Shown: positions 1-11,253 of the stretch, one piece after another
How positions within the stretch are numbered: the stretch's first letter is position 1
Layout: each line of letters starts with the position of its first letter
From: Leptothrix sp. (in: b-proteobacteria)
Lineage (GTDB): Bacteria > Pseudomonadota > Gammaproteobacteria > Burkholderiales > Burkholderiaceae_C
Direction of reading: 5' to 3'
DNA length: 64,000 bases
Assembly (NCBI GenBank): GCA_013822685.1
Contig: PNKV01000001.1
Coordinates: forward strand, 394,461 to 458,460
Notes under the pieces: generated by a model
Databases searched by the model: none
The model's input: only the letters and a program-made list of their open reading frames with translations
What the model was told of the DNA's origin: nothing
Position numbers and translations under genes: made by a program

Positions 1-1119
1 TCGCACGAGGTCGCTGGCCCCACCATTCCCCTGGTGGCCGCGCAACCAAGTACCAAACCCGGCCTGTCTCCAGCCCTCGAGGCCCAATACCTGGATGCCC
101 TGCGCGCCGACCTGGAATCCGCCCTGCCGCAGATCTGGGGCCGCCGCATCCACAGCATCTTCATCGGTGGCGGCACGCCCAGCCTGTTCGCGCCCGAAGG
201 CATCGACCGCCTGCTGGCCGACATCCGCGCTCGCCTGTCCTACGACCCTGACTGCGAAGTCACGCTGGAAGCCAACCCCGGCACCTTCGAGAAAGACCGC
301 TTCAAGGCCTTCCGCCAGGCTGGCGTGAACCGCCTGTCCATCGGCGTGCAAAGCTTTGACGATGCCAAGCTCAAGGCCCTGGGCCGCGTGCACAACCGCG
401 CGCAAGCCATCGCCGCGGTTGAAGAAGCGCAAGCCTGTTTCGACACCTTCAACCTCGACCTGATGTACGCCCTGCCCGGCCAAAGCGAGGCCGACCTGGA
501 CGCTGACCTGCAGCAGGCTTTGGCTTTCACGCCACCGCACCTGTCGCTTTACCACCTGACGATGGAGCCCAACACGCGCTTCGCCACGCAGCCCCCCAAG
601 GACCTGCCTGACGAAGACACCGCCTTCGACATGCTGGACCACCTCATCGAGGCCACCGGCCAGGCAGGGTTGGAGCGCTACGAGATCTCGGCCTATGCGC
701 GCAAAGGCCACCGCGCCCTGCACAACCTGAACTACTGGCAGTTTGGCGACTACCTGGGCATCGGCGCTGGCGCGCACTCCAAAATCAGCTTCCCTGACCG
801 CATCGTGCGGCAGGTGCGCTGGCGTGAGCCGCAGGCCTACATGACGCAGGCCCTGCAAGGCCAAGCCTGCTCGAATGAACACGACATCAGCCTGAAGGCC
901 CGCCCCTTCGAGTACATGCTCAACGCCTTGCGTCTGAAGGAGGGCTTCGAGCTGGCGCGCTTCACCGAGCGCACCGGGCTGCCGATCACCTCAATCCAGC
1001 AGGCGATGCAAGAGGCCGAAGCCAAGGGCCTGCTGGCGCGTGATCTTCAGCGCGCCTGGCCCACTGACAAGGGCTTCGATTTTCTCAGTGACCTACAAGC
1101 GTTGTTTCTGAACGATTAG
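1..1119 (+). CDS. hemW: HemW-family radical SAM protein, 5' end missing
   Basis: This is the C-terminal 372 residues of the oxygen-independent coproporphyrinogen III oxidase-like protein HemW, a radical SAM haem chaperone. Frame 1 is open from the first base. The first residues read S-H-E, which in this family directly follow the CxxxCxxC iron-sulphur motif, so that motif and the true start lie just outside the left edge. The SAM-binding GGGTPS motif, the LYHLTMEPNTRF segment, YEISAYAR and NYWQFGDYLGIGAGAHS all match the HemW subgroup, which is why HemW is preferred over HemN. An in-frame GTG at 34 would remove the cluster motif and is not the real start. No obvious terminator follows; a PEP-CTERM gene begins 82 bases downstream with its own ribosome binding site. 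Confidence 0.93.
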   Translation, partial: SHEVAGPTIPLVAAQPSTKPGLSPALEAQYLDALRADLESALPQIWGRRIHSIFIGGGTPSLFAPEGIDRLLADIRARLSYDPDCEVTLEANPGTFEKDRFKAFRQAGVNRLSIGVQSFDDAKLKALGRVHNRAQAIAAVEEAQACFDTFNLDLMYALPGQSEADLDADLQQALAFTPPHLSLYHLTMEPNTRFATQPPKDLPDEDTAFDMLDHLIEATGQAGLERYEISAYARKGHRALHNLNYWQFGDYLGIGAGAHSKISFPDRIVRQVRWREPQAYMTQALQGQACSNEHDISLKARPFEYMLNALRLKEGFELARFTERTGLPITSIQQAMQEAEAKGLLARDLQRAWPTDKGFDFLSDLQALFLND

Positions 1120-1201
1120 CCCCCTATTCAGGGAATTGCGGGAAATGTATCCATGCGTAAAGTGGGCTGGCTTTATCCAACCACTGAATCAGGGAGACCG
1201 C

Positions 1202-1891
1202 ATGTCCAAGAAAGTTTCGCGCGCCGCATTGGCCGCTTTCGCATTGATTTCCACGCTGAACACCGTGCAGGCCAATGTCGTCGAATCGTTTGAATCCGGC
1301 AACTGGAGCGCGGGCTGGAATGGTGCCGCCACCGCTGGCACTGTATCCACCAACGCCGCGCACGATGGCAATTTTGGCGTTGAGATGGAAGGCTCTACCT
1401 GGGCATACAACACCGGCATTGCATTCACACAAGGCCAGACCTTGTCGATGTGGATTCGTCCAAGCGGCAACAGTTCGGGTCGCTTCTACCTGGGTTTTGG
1501 CACGGATGCCTCCGGCACCGACTCATTCGTCTCTGCCACCAACACGGGCGACATTCGCTTCCAGCACAACTCCGCTTTTGATTTCGAAGAGTTGAACACG
1601 TCGACTCAAGCCTGGGGCAACCATTGGTACTTGGCCACCGTGACCTGGAACACCAACGGCACAGCATTGGGTCAGCTTTTTGACGCTGATGGCACGACCT
1701 TGCTCAACAGCGTGACCCAATCCGGATTGACTCGCACGGGCACGGGCATCGCCTTGCGCGGATTTGGCGGCTTCTCGGTGGACACCTTGTCCGTCAGCTC
1801 CGTGCCAGAACCTTCCAGCCTGGTCATGCTGCTGGCAGGTGTCGCCATTGTTGGCACAGCCTCTGTAGCCCGCCGTCAGCGCGGCGCCTGA
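1202..1891 (+). CDS. PEP-CTERM sorting domain protein, lectin-like fold
   Basis: This 229-residue exported protein has an N-terminal signal peptide (MSKKVSRAALAAFALIS, cleavage probably after VQA) and a C-terminal PEP-CTERM tail. The tail shows VPEP, a hydrophobic helix (SLVMLLAGVAIVG) and a basic end (RRQRG). Such tails are processed by exosortase, which is not encoded in this window. The Gly/Thr/Ser-rich middle, with SMWIRP and GNHWYLATVTWN, resembles a concanavalin A/LamG-like beta sandwich, but no ligand can be named. The start is the ATG at 1202, preceded by AGGGAG; a longer upstream start at 1136 lacks a leader. It probably ends in the extracellular matrix or outer envelope. It ends at the hairpin shared with the convergent fadD. 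Confidence 0.85.
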   Translation: MSKKVSRAALAAFALISTLNTVQANVVESFESGNWSAGWNGAATAGTVSTNAAHDGNFGVEMEGSTWAYNTGIAFTQGQTLSMWIRPSGNSSGRFYLGFGTDASGTDSFVSATNTGDIRFQHNSAFDFEELNTSTQAWGNHWYLATVTWNTNGTALGQLFDADGTTLLNSVTQSGLTRTGTGIALRGFGGFSVDTLSVSSVPEPSSLVMLLAGVAIVGTASVARRQRGA

Positions 1892-1899
1892 TCAAACAC

Positions 1900-1925
1900 A
1901 AAAAAGGGGCCCATCCGGGCCCCTT
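1900..1925. terminator. Shared intrinsic terminator between PEP-CTERM gene and fadD
   Basis: A perfect 7-base-pair stem, GGGGCCC (1906-1912) and GGGCCCC (1917-1923), has a 4-base loop. An A-run at 1900-1905 becomes a T-run on the minus strand. It is therefore strongest for fadD transcripts but lies between two convergent genes and may serve both. Confidence 0.8.
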
Positions 1926-1936
1926 GCGTTGCTGGC

Positions 1937-3637
1937 TCAAGCCGCCTTTTTCTCGTCCCGTAATTCGCGCCGCAGGATCTTGCCCACATTGGTCTTGGGC
2001 AGATCATTGCGGAACTCGATGTACTTGGGCCGCTTGTAGCCGGTGAGTTGTTCCTTGCAGAACTCGGCCACCGACGCCTCGGTCAGGGTCGGATCCTTGC
2101 GCACCACGAACACCTTCACCGCTTCGCCGGCCTTGTCGTCCGGCACCCCAATGGCGGCGCACTCCAGCACACCCGGGTGCAGGCTCACCACCTGCTCCAC
2201 CTCGGTCGGGTACACGTTGAAGCCCGACACCAGGATCATGTCCTTCTTGCGGTCCACGATCTTGGTCTGGCCCGTCTCGTCCATGATGCCGATGTCGCCC
2301 GTGCGGAAGAAGCCATCGGCCGTCATCACCTTCGCGGTTTCATCGGGGCGCTGCCAGTAACCGGCCATCACCTGCGGGCCACGCACACAGATTTCGCCCG
2401 GCTCACCAAAGGGCAAGGCGTTGCCGTCGTCATCCAGGATGGCCACTTCAGTTGAAGGCACCGGGTAGCCAATCGAACCCGTGAACTCGACGATGTCCAG
2501 TCGGTTGACCGTGGCGACCGGTGAGGTCTCGGACAAGCCATAACCTTCCACAATCGGGCAGCCCGTGAGCTTCTTCCACTTCTCGGCCGTGGCCTGCTGC
2601 ACTGCCATACCGCCACCGTTCGAAATCTTCAAACCCGAGAAATCAAGCTTGGCAAAATCAGGATGGTTGGCCAGGGCGTTGTACAAGGTGTTGACCGCCG
2701 GGAACTGGTTCACCTTGTAGTTCGTCAAGGTCTTGATGAAGCCAGGAATGTCACGCGGATTGGGGATCAGGATGTTCATCCCACCCAGGCGCGCGCCCAT
2801 GAAGTAGCAGACCGTCAACGAGAAGATGTGGTACAGCGGCAAAGCACACACCGTCACGATCGGTTGGCTGCCCAACTTGGCCAGCTGAGGCTTGAACCAG
2901 GCCTCGCATTGCAGGATGTTGGCCACGATGTTCCGGTGCAGCAAGGTCGCGCCCTTGGACACGCCCGTGGTGCCGCCCGTGTACTGCAGAAAAGCCACAT
3001 CATCAGGCACCAAGGCCGGGCGGGTGTACTTGCTGGAGGCGCCTTGGGACAGCGCCTTCTTGAACGGCGTCACCTTGACGGGGCCGCCATTGGGCAGGCT
3101 GAACGCCGGCACCATTTTCTTGACATGGCGCACCACGAAGTTGACCAGCGGGCCTTTCAGGCCAGGCAGCATGTCGCCCATCGCGGCCAGCACCACGTGC
3201 TTGACTGGCGTGCGCGCGATCACGTCCTGCAAGGTCACCGCGAAGTTCTCCAGGATCACGATCGCCTCGGCGCCCGAGTCCTTCAGCTGGTGTTCCAACT
3301 CGCGCGGGGTGTACAGCGGATTGACGTTGACCACCACATAACCGGCACGCAACACCGCGGCAATCGCCACCACATACTGCGGCACGTTGGGCATCATCAA
3401 AGCGACGCGCGCGCCCTTGGTCAGGCCCTGTGCCTGCAGCCACGCGGCCAAGGCGCGCGACATCTCGTCGACCTGCGCAAACGTCCACCGCACTTCCATG
3501 AAGGCGGCGATGTCGCGGCGAGCATGTTCCTTGAACGCCTGGTCCAGCAAGTCGATCAGTGAGTTGTACTCACCTGATTTGATCTCTGCGGGGACACCAG
3601 CTTCGTACTGCGCCAACCATGGTTTGGACATTGCCAT
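1937..3637 (-). CDS. fadD: Long-chain fatty acid-CoA ligase
   Basis: The 566-residue product belongs to the ANL superfamily and activates long-chain fatty acids to acyl-CoA through an acyl-adenylate, on the inner face of the cytoplasmic membrane. The ATP-binding motif YTGGTTGVSKG lies near residues 220-229, followed by GYGLSETSP, the RTGDIG hinge region and the C-terminal KTNVGKILRREL with the catalytic Lys. Length matches FadD (about 560). I place the start at 3637 because GAGAGG sits 7 bases before that ATG; a start six bases downstream is also possible. Longer starts to 3718 have no support. The gene is divergent from the Tat/GMC pair, with 220 bases between, and ends at the terminator at 1900-1925. 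Substrate chain length is inferred from family. Confidence 0.93.
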   Translation of the reverse strand: MAMSKPWLAQYEAGVPAEIKSGEYNSLIDLLDQAFKEHARRDIAAFMEVRWTFAQVDEMSRALAAWLQAQGLTKGARVALMMPNVPQYVVAIAAVLRAGYVVVNVNPLYTPRELEHQLKDSGAEAIVILENFAVTLQDVIARTPVKHVVLAAMGDMLPGLKGPLVNFVVRHVKKMVPAFSLPNGGPVKVTPFKKALSQGASSKYTRPALVPDDVAFLQYTGGTTGVSKGATLLHRNIVANILQCEAWFKPQLAKLGSQPIVTVCALPLYHIFSLTVCYFMGARLGGMNILIPNPRDIPGFIKTLTNYKVNQFPAVNTLYNALANHPDFAKLDFSGLKISNGGGMAVQQATAEKWKKLTGCPIVEGYGLSETSPVATVNRLDIVEFTGSIGYPVPSTEVAILDDDGNALPFGEPGEICVRGPQVMAGYWQRPDETAKVMTADGFFRTGDIGIMDETGQTKIVDRKKDMILVSGFNVYPTEVEQVVSLHPGVLECAAIGVPDDKAGEAVKVFVVRKDPTLTEASVAEFCKEQLTGYKRPKYIEFRNDLPKTNVGKILRRELRDEKKAA

Positions 3638-3857
3638 TTGTGAGCCTCTCACTTGATAAACAGAACATTTCATCGGCTTGACATCACTCAAGATGCAAGC
3701 TTGAAACACTGCATTCATTTTGCAACATAGTCAGCTCAGGGTATTCCCTCGAGATGCGGCAACTTTGCACACACCGCCTGTCAGATTCGGCGCAATGCTG
3801 AGGTCGGGCGGTGATCTGCAGTGCGAAGCAGGCAAGTCCGCAGGGCACAATATTCGG

Positions 3858-4394
3858 ATGACCTCGAAAGACACCACCCCACCCAGCTCGCCCAAGCGCC
3901 GCTGGCTGCTCAAATCCGCCCTCGTCCTGGGTGCCCTTGGCGCGGCCCTGGGCGGCGCTGTATTCTGGAACCGCGGCGTTTCCAATGGAGCGCTGACGGA
4001 CGCCGGCAAAGACGTGCTCAAAGGCATCGCCCGTGCGGTCCTGGCTGACATGCTGCCCACCGACCCTGCCGCCCGCGAAGCCAAACTGGAGGGCCAGATG
4101 GTGCGGCTGAACCAAGTCATCCAGACCATGCCCGCCAGCTCGCAAGGCGAACTGGCGGCCCTGCTTGGCCTGCTCGTCAATGCCCCAACCCGGCTCATGG
4201 TGACGGGCTTGAGCAGCTCCTGGGCCAAGGCCAGCACGGAAGAAATCGCCGAAGCCCTCGAAAGCATGCGGATCCACAAGCTGCCCACTACGATGCTGAG
4301 CTACCACGCTGTGCGTGACCTCACCTGCATCGCCTTTTTCACCAACCCCGACAACTGGGCACTGACCGGCTACCCCGGCCCTCACGACATATGA
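3858..4394 (+). CDS. Tat-signal small subunit partner of GMC oxidoreductase
   Basis: This 178-residue protein begins with a twin-arginine signal: KRRWLLK then a hydrophobic stretch rich in Ala, Gly and Leu. The remainder is helical with no cofactor motif. It overlaps the GMC flavoprotein gene by four bases (ATGA), so the two are translationally coupled. This resembles membrane-bound GMC dehydrogenases, whose small subunit (gluconate 2-dehydrogenase subunit 3-like) carries the Tat signal and takes the flavoprotein across the membrane. That role is inference from arrangement. The start at 3858 places RR at residues 14-15; earlier in-frame starts would bury the signal. No cytochrome c gene follows, so the electron acceptor is unknown. 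Confidence 0.7.
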   Translation: MTSKDTTPPSSPKRRWLLKSALVLGALGAALGGAVFWNRGVSNGALTDAGKDVLKGIARAVLADMLPTDPAAREAKLEGQMVRLNQVIQTMPASSQGELAALLGLLVNAPTRLMVTGLSSSWAKASTEEIAEALESMRIHKLPTTMLSYHAVRDLTCIAFFTNPDNWALTGYPGPHDI

Positions 4395-6001
4395 GCAAAT
4401 TGCCTGACCCGTTCCGCGCCGGCATGGAGCGCGGCTGGAAGACCATCGATGGTGCTTTGGGCCTGCCTGAAAAAATCAACTGCGACGTCGTCATTGTGGG
4501 CACTGGCGCTGGCGCCGGCATCACCGCCGAGCTGCTGACCAAAGCTGGCCTGGACGTCGTGCTGATCGAAGAAGGCCCCCTCAAGACCAGCTCCGACTTC
4601 AAGCAAAAAGAGTCCGAGGCTTACGCCGACCTCTACCAGGAAGGTGGCACCCGCGCCACGTTGGACAAGGGCCTGACCTTGCTGCAAGGCCGTTGCGTTG
4701 GCGGCACCACCGTCGTCAACTGGACCAGCTCCTTCCGGACCCCGCCCACCACCCTCAAGTACTGGCAAGAAAACTTTGGTTTGAAGGACTTCACCGCTGA
4801 AGCCCTGGCGCCCTGGTTCACGCAGGCCGAGCAGCGGCTGAACATGACCGCCTGGGAAGCCGCGCCCAATGCCAACAACGAGATCCTGCGCACTGGCGCC
4901 ACCAAGCTGGGCATTCCCGCGCACGTCATCCCCCGCAATGTCAAGGGATGCTGGAACCTGGGCTCCTGCGGCATGGGCTGCCCCACCAACGCCAAGCAAT
5001 CCATGCTCGTGACCACCATTCCGGTCGCGCTTGAAGCGGGCGCGCGCCTGTTTCATCAAACGCGGGCCGAGAAGTTCGAGATCGACAACGGCGAGGTGAA
5101 ATCCCTGCAGTGCGTGGGCGTGACCATCAATGGCAATCGCGTCAACGACAAGGTCATGCACATCACCGCCAAGCACTACGTGGTGTCGGGCGGCGCCATC
5201 AATTCGCCGGCCCTGCTCAAGCGATCCAAGGCCCCTGATCCCCACGACCTGCTGGGCAAGCGTACTTTCGTGCACCCCGTGGCGTTTTCATCGGCGGTGT
5301 TCGAGCAGAAGATCGAAGGCTGGACCGGCGCACCCCAGTCCATCTACTCCGACCATTTCCTGTACACGCACGCCATCGACGGCCCGATCGGCTACAAGCT
5401 CGAAGCCACGCCCATCCACCCAGGGCTGACCTCCAAGCTGCTGGGTGGCATTGGCGCCACCTTGGCCGAGCGCTTCAAACACTATCCCAACACCCAGATG
5501 ATGCTGGCCCTGGTCCGCGACGGCTTCCACGCCGATGCCTCCGGCGGCGAAGTGTTCCTGAAGCTGGACGGCTCGCCGGTTCTGCACTACCCCCTGACCG
5601 ACTACGTGCTCGATGGCTTCCGGCGCGCCTTCCTGTCCATGGCGGAAATCCAGTTTGCGGCTGGCGCCAAAACGGTTTTGCCCCTGCACGAGCAAGCCAC
5701 CGCTTACAGCAGCTGGGCCGAGGCCAAGGCCGGGATCGAGAAGCTGGACATGAAGTCGCAGCTGACCGGCGCGGGCAGTGCCCACATCATGGGTGGATGC
5801 CGCATGGGCGGCACCGAACAGCAGGGCGTGGTCAAGCCCGACGGGGTGCATTGGCAGATCAAGAACCTGTCGGTGCACGACGGCTCGGTCTTCCCGACCA
5901 GCATCGGCGCCAATCCGCAGCTGTCAATTTACGGCATCGTGAACCGCATGGCCACCCAATTGGCCAAGCGGCTCAGCGGCAAGGACGTCGCGCTCGTTTG
6001 A
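4391..6001 (+). CDS. GMC-family FAD-dependent oxidoreductase
   Basis: The 536-residue flavoprotein starts with a Rossmann FAD-binding motif, VVIVGTGAGAGITAELL, followed by an acidic strand end (VLIEEG). It ends with the GMC C-terminal signature, including GSAHIMGGCRMG and the His and Asn of the active site (SVHDGSVFPTSIGANPQ). A Cys-rich segment CWNLGSCGMGC lies in the middle, as in choline dehydrogenase-like and long-chain alcohol/sterol oxidase-like members. It has no signal of its own and is coupled to the Tat-signal protein upstream, so co-export by that partner is likely. The substrate is probably an alcohol, but neither sequence nor neighbours identify it. Transcription probably stops at the hairpin at 6029-6056, inside the convergent ceramidase-like gene. 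Confidence 0.85.
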   Translation: MSKLPDPFRAGMERGWKTIDGALGLPEKINCDVVIVGTGAGAGITAELLTKAGLDVVLIEEGPLKTSSDFKQKESEAYADLYQEGGTRATLDKGLTLLQGRCVGGTTVVNWTSSFRTPPTTLKYWQENFGLKDFTAEALAPWFTQAEQRLNMTAWEAAPNANNEILRTGATKLGIPAHVIPRNVKGCWNLGSCGMGCPTNAKQSMLVTTIPVALEAGARLFHQTRAEKFEIDNGEVKSLQCVGVTINGNRVNDKVMHITAKHYVVSGGAINSPALLKRSKAPDPHDLLGKRTFVHPVAFSSAVFEQKIEGWTGAPQSIYSDHFLYTHAIDGPIGYKLEATPIHPGLTSKLLGGIGATLAERFKHYPNTQMMLALVRDGFHADASGGEVFLKLDGSPVLHYPLTDYVLDGFRRAFLSMAEIQFAAGAKTVLPLHEQATAYSSWAEAKAGIEKLDMKSQLTGAGSAHIMGGCRMGGTEQQGVVKPDGVHWQIKNLSVHDGSVFPTSIGANPQLSIYGIVNRMATQLAKRLSGKDVALV

Positions 6002-6853
6002 TCAGGCGGCTTCCAGCGTGCTCGGCTCAACGACCGCCTTCGAGGCGGTCGTTTTCTTGGTGTGCACCGTTTCCTGGCCCAACCGGTACGCTACCCAACC
6101 CACGCAAGCGGCCAGCGCCAGATGGCGCACTGAATGACCACCAATCGAGTGGTGCGTCAGATCGAACACGGCGCCATCGGCCCAGTCGACCGTTTGCGCC
6201 ACCACGAAGCTGATCTGTGAACGCATCCAATCCTGCCTGGACAGCAGATGCCCGCTGAGTGTCCAGGCCCCGGTGGCCACCAGCAGCACCGGCAGCATCT
6301 CCAGCCAGATCAGGGGGCGCAAATCGCCCACACCATCGTGGTGAAGGCTGTACAGCCACCAGATGCCGCCCAACAAGGACGCGATCAAGGCCGTGGCGAT
6401 GGCCGGGGATTCCCCGCAGCGTCGGTCAATGCGTTCAGCCAGGAAAGCAAACGCGAACAAGGAACAGGCCGCCGACTTGGGCACCTGGTCCCAGATGAAG
6501 GCTGAATCGCTGGGGGCCAGGTGGTAGAACATGCCGCCCAGGGTGGCCAGCATCTGGCACAAGAAGAACCAGCCCCAGATCCAGCGCAGGGGCTCGTACG
6601 ATGGCAAACGACTGACACGCCAAATGCCCCAAAGTCCAATCGGGATCAGCGGCACGTGGCTCAGGACGTTGATGCCATTGGGCACGCCCATCCAGGTGCC
6701 TTCATCCACAAAGTGGTGCATGTGCGGCACCAAACCCACCGGCCCCCACGCTACCAGACCCACCATGGCGGCCAAGGCCATGGCCACCATCAAAGCAACG
6801 GTGGCACGCCTGGACAAGGTGGAGGAAACGGGGTCGACGTGAACGTGATCCAT
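6002..6853 (-). CDS. Ceramidase-like (CREST superfamily) membrane protein
   Basis: This 283-residue integral membrane protein has about seven hydrophobic helices. It carries the signature pattern of the alkaline ceramidase/CREST hydrolases: HHFVDEGTWMGVPN near the N-terminus, FYHLAPSDSAFIWD, LHHDGVGDLRPLIW and a final GGHSVRHL. The conserved His and Asp residues would coordinate the catalytic zinc. Bacterial members are often annotated only as ceramidase-domain proteins and their lipid substrates are unknown. The start is the ATG at 6853, with GGAG eight bases upstream; a GTG at 6877 is the alternative. Its stop codon directly abuts the stop of the GMC gene with no spacer, and its last codons contain that gene's likely terminator. 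Confidence 0.75.
   Translation of the reverse strand: MDHVHVDPVSSTLSRRATVALMVAMALAAMVGLVAWGPVGLVPHMHHFVDEGTWMGVPNGINVLSHVPLIPIGLWGIWRVSRLPSYEPLRWIWGWFFLCQMLATLGGMFYHLAPSDSAFIWDQVPKSAACSLFAFAFLAERIDRRCGESPAIATALIASLLGGIWWLYSLHHDGVGDLRPLIWLEMLPVLLVATGAWTLSGHLLSRQDWMRSQISFVVAQTVDWADGAVFDLTHHSIGGHSVRHLALAACVGWVAYRLGQETVHTKKTTASKAVVEPSTLEAA
6029..6056 (+). terminator. Intrinsic terminator for the GMC gene, inside the convergent CDS
   Basis: A perfect 10-base-pair stem, AACGACCGCC (6029-6038) and GGCGGTCGTT (6044-6053), has loop TTCGA. TTTT follows, counting the last stem bases, on the plus strand. It begins 27 bases after the GMC stop codon and lies within the last codons of the ceramidase-like gene. 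Confidence 0.72.
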
Positions 6854-6970
6854 TGGAACCACTCCATTCAATGACACTCCCTGTGCCGCGCAGTTTGAGG
6901 CGTTTCACCCCAGGAGGCAATCACACCGATGGGCTCCCCTGATGGGGTGTATTGTGAATCGCCCAAGCAT

Positions 6971-6998
6971 GAAAAAACCCCGCCGCAGCGGGGTTTTC
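6971..6998 (-). terminator. Intrinsic terminator downstream of ompA-like gene
   Basis: The stem AAAACCCCGC (6974-6983) and GCGGGGTTTT (6988-6997) has loop CGCA. The A-run at 6972-6977 reads as a T-run on the minus strand. It lies about 32 bases beyond the end of the minus-strand OmpA-family gene. Confidence 0.85.
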
Positions 6999-7029
6999 AG
7001 CGTGACAACCAGTGTCAGGACCAGACCAA

Positions 7030-7668
7030 TTACTTGGTGCGGGTGCCGACGACTTCGATTTCAACGCGGCGGTTCTTGGCGCGGCCGGCATCGCTCTTGT
7101 TGTCAGCCACAGGCTGGGCTTCGCCCTTGCCTTCGGTGTACACGCGGCTGGCTTCAAAGCCCTTGGTCGTCAGGTAAGCCTTGACCGCATCAGCGCGGCG
7201 AACCGACAGCTTCTGGTTGTAGGCATCGCTGCCCTTGGAGTCGGTGTGACCCACGGCGATGATGACTTCCAGGTTCAGACCCTTGACCTTGTCAGCCAGG
7301 TCGTCCAGCTTGGCCTTGCCTTCGGGCTTGAGCACAGCCTTGTCGAAGTCGAAGAAGGCATCAGCGGCGAAGCTGACCTTTTCAGTCTGAGGCGCGGGCA
7401 CAGGCACAACGGCAGGTGCAGGAGCTGCCGCAGGTGCGGGAGCAGAAGCGGCCACGGGAGCGGCAGGAGGAGGAGGCACGCCATCGCAACCTTGGATGCC
7501 GGTTTCGGGCGTCCAGAAGTTATTGCGCCAGCACAGTTCGTTGGTGCCGTTCTTGACAGGCTTGCCGTCGGACGAAACCCAGTTGTTGACATTTTGAGCA
7601 GCAGCGCCCATCGAGGCCGACATGGCGACCACGGCAAACAGAGCCGCAACGTTATTGAGTTTGTTCAT
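7030..7668 (-). CDS. OmpA-family outer membrane protein
   Basis: The 212-residue product has a signal peptide (MNKLNNVAALFAVVAMSASMGAAAQ) and a short N-terminal region (NWVSSDGKPVKNGTNELCWRN). An Ala/Pro-rich linker follows, then a C-terminal OmpA peptidoglycan-binding domain with FDFDKAVLKPEG, GHTDSKGSDAYN, LSVRRADAVKAYL and GKGEAQP. The N-terminal part is too short for a full eight-stranded barrel. Such proteins tether the outer membrane to peptidoglycan, and the motif and linker match the abundant OmpA proteins of Burkholderiales. The ATG at 7668 follows GAGG with good spacing; an upstream start at 7779 lacks a signal peptide. It is divergent from gyrA and ends at a strong terminator. Confidence 0.88.
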   Translation of the reverse strand: MNKLNNVAALFAVVAMSASMGAAAQNVNNWVSSDGKPVKNGTNELCWRNNFWTPETGIQGCDGVPPPPAAPVAASAPAPAAAPAPAVVPVPAPQTEKVSFAADAFFDFDKAVLKPEGKAKLDDLADKVKGLNLEVIIAVGHTDSKGSDAYNQKLSVRRADAVKAYLTTKGFEASRVYTEGKGEAQPVADNKSDAGRAKNRRVEIEVVGTRTK

Positions 7669-7945
7669 GCAGATCCTCAAAAAATAGACGCAGCGCAAAC
7701 GCCGCGGAAGGCCCACTTGGGCAGAAATAACCGAACTCTTACCAGGGCCTTGGTGGTCAATGGCTTGACAAAAAACCAAGGGATGTCCCTAGGGCGAGAA
7801 AACGCTTTCGATTGTGCCATAGCCAATATTTCACTCAAGCCATCCGCTCAAAGACATCAAAAGACGTTGCGAGATGTTGCTCGGGGACGACAAGAGCGGC
7901 CAATTACAATCCCGAAGTTCCCCTCCGCCTGGATAAACGCCTCGC

Positions 7946-10591
<2,646 letters not shown>

Positions 10592-10629
10592 TCCCGCAGC
10601 TTGACTGCACCGACATCAAAGGTACAACG

Positions 10630-11253
10630 ATGAAATTCACCCAACTGGCTCTGGCGACCGCACTGACAGGCTCCTTGCTGGCGATGCCGCTGTCGGCTTC
10701 TGCGCAAAGCAAGAAGGAACTGGTCCAAAAGCTGATGGTCACGCAACAGCCTTTGATCGACAACGCCGCGCAAAACCTGGCAGAACAACCGGCCCGTCAG
10801 CTGGTCGGTGGCGCCAAGCAAGTCTTGTCGCAAGCCGTGCCGCCTGAAAAGCGCGAAGCCACGGCCAAGCAAGTCGATGCCGAAATCAAGAAGTACCTGG
10901 ACGGCGCCGTGCCGCTGTTCAAGGCCAGCGCCAACAAGCTGAGCGCCGCCTCCGTGGCCCCGGCCCTGGAAGAGAAGTTCAGCGAAGACGAGCTGAAGCA
11001 ACTCATCACCATCCTGGATTCGGCCGTGCTGAAAAAGTACCAAGCCGCCCTGCCCGATCTGATCGGCAGCAGCTTCCTGGAGAAGGTGGTGCTGGACGTT
11101 CGCCCACAGCTGGATCCCAAGCTGCAAGCCGTGCAGAACAACCTGCGCTCGATCCTGGACACGGCCTCGGGTGGCAAGCTCAGTGGTCAGGCCCCAGCGC
11201 CGGCACCTGCCAAAGCCGCCAAGCCTGCTCCCAAGCCAGCCGCCAGCAAGTAA
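10630..11253 (+). CDS. DUF2059-type exported protein
   Basis: This 207-residue protein has a clear signal peptide (MKFTQLALATALTGSLLAMPLSASAQ). Its helical body contains KKELVQKLMVTQQPLIDN and EEKFSEDELKQLITILDS, the pattern of DUF2059 proteins, followed by an Ala/Pro/Lys-rich tail. The biochemical role is unknown; it is expected in the periplasm. The gene sits between gyrA and serC, as is usual for this gene order in Burkholderiales. The start at 10630 follows AAAGG; a start at 10588 would overlap the gyrA stop and place the signal sequence internally. Confidence 0.75.
   Translation: MKFTQLALATALTGSLLAMPLSASAQSKKELVQKLMVTQQPLIDNAAQNLAEQPARQLVGGAKQVLSQAVPPEKREATAKQVDAEIKKYLDGAVPLFKASANKLSAASVAPALEEKFSEDELKQLITILDSAVLKKYQAALPDLIGSSFLEKVVLDVRPQLDPKLQAVQNNLRSILDTASGGKLSGQAPAPAPAKAAKPAPKPAASK

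Noticed and set aside
1202..1891. PEP-CTERM/exosortase locus
   Set aside because: Only a single PEP-CTERM protein is present; no exosortase, PrsK or PrsR genes were seen near it.
2663..3562. 299-codon plus-strand frame opposite fadD
   Set aside because: His/Gln/Arg-rich shadow of fadD codons; no start signal and no recognisable domain.
7765..7793. TTGACA at 7765 as a gyrA promoter
   Set aside because: No acceptable -10 hexamer lies 16-18 bases downstream.
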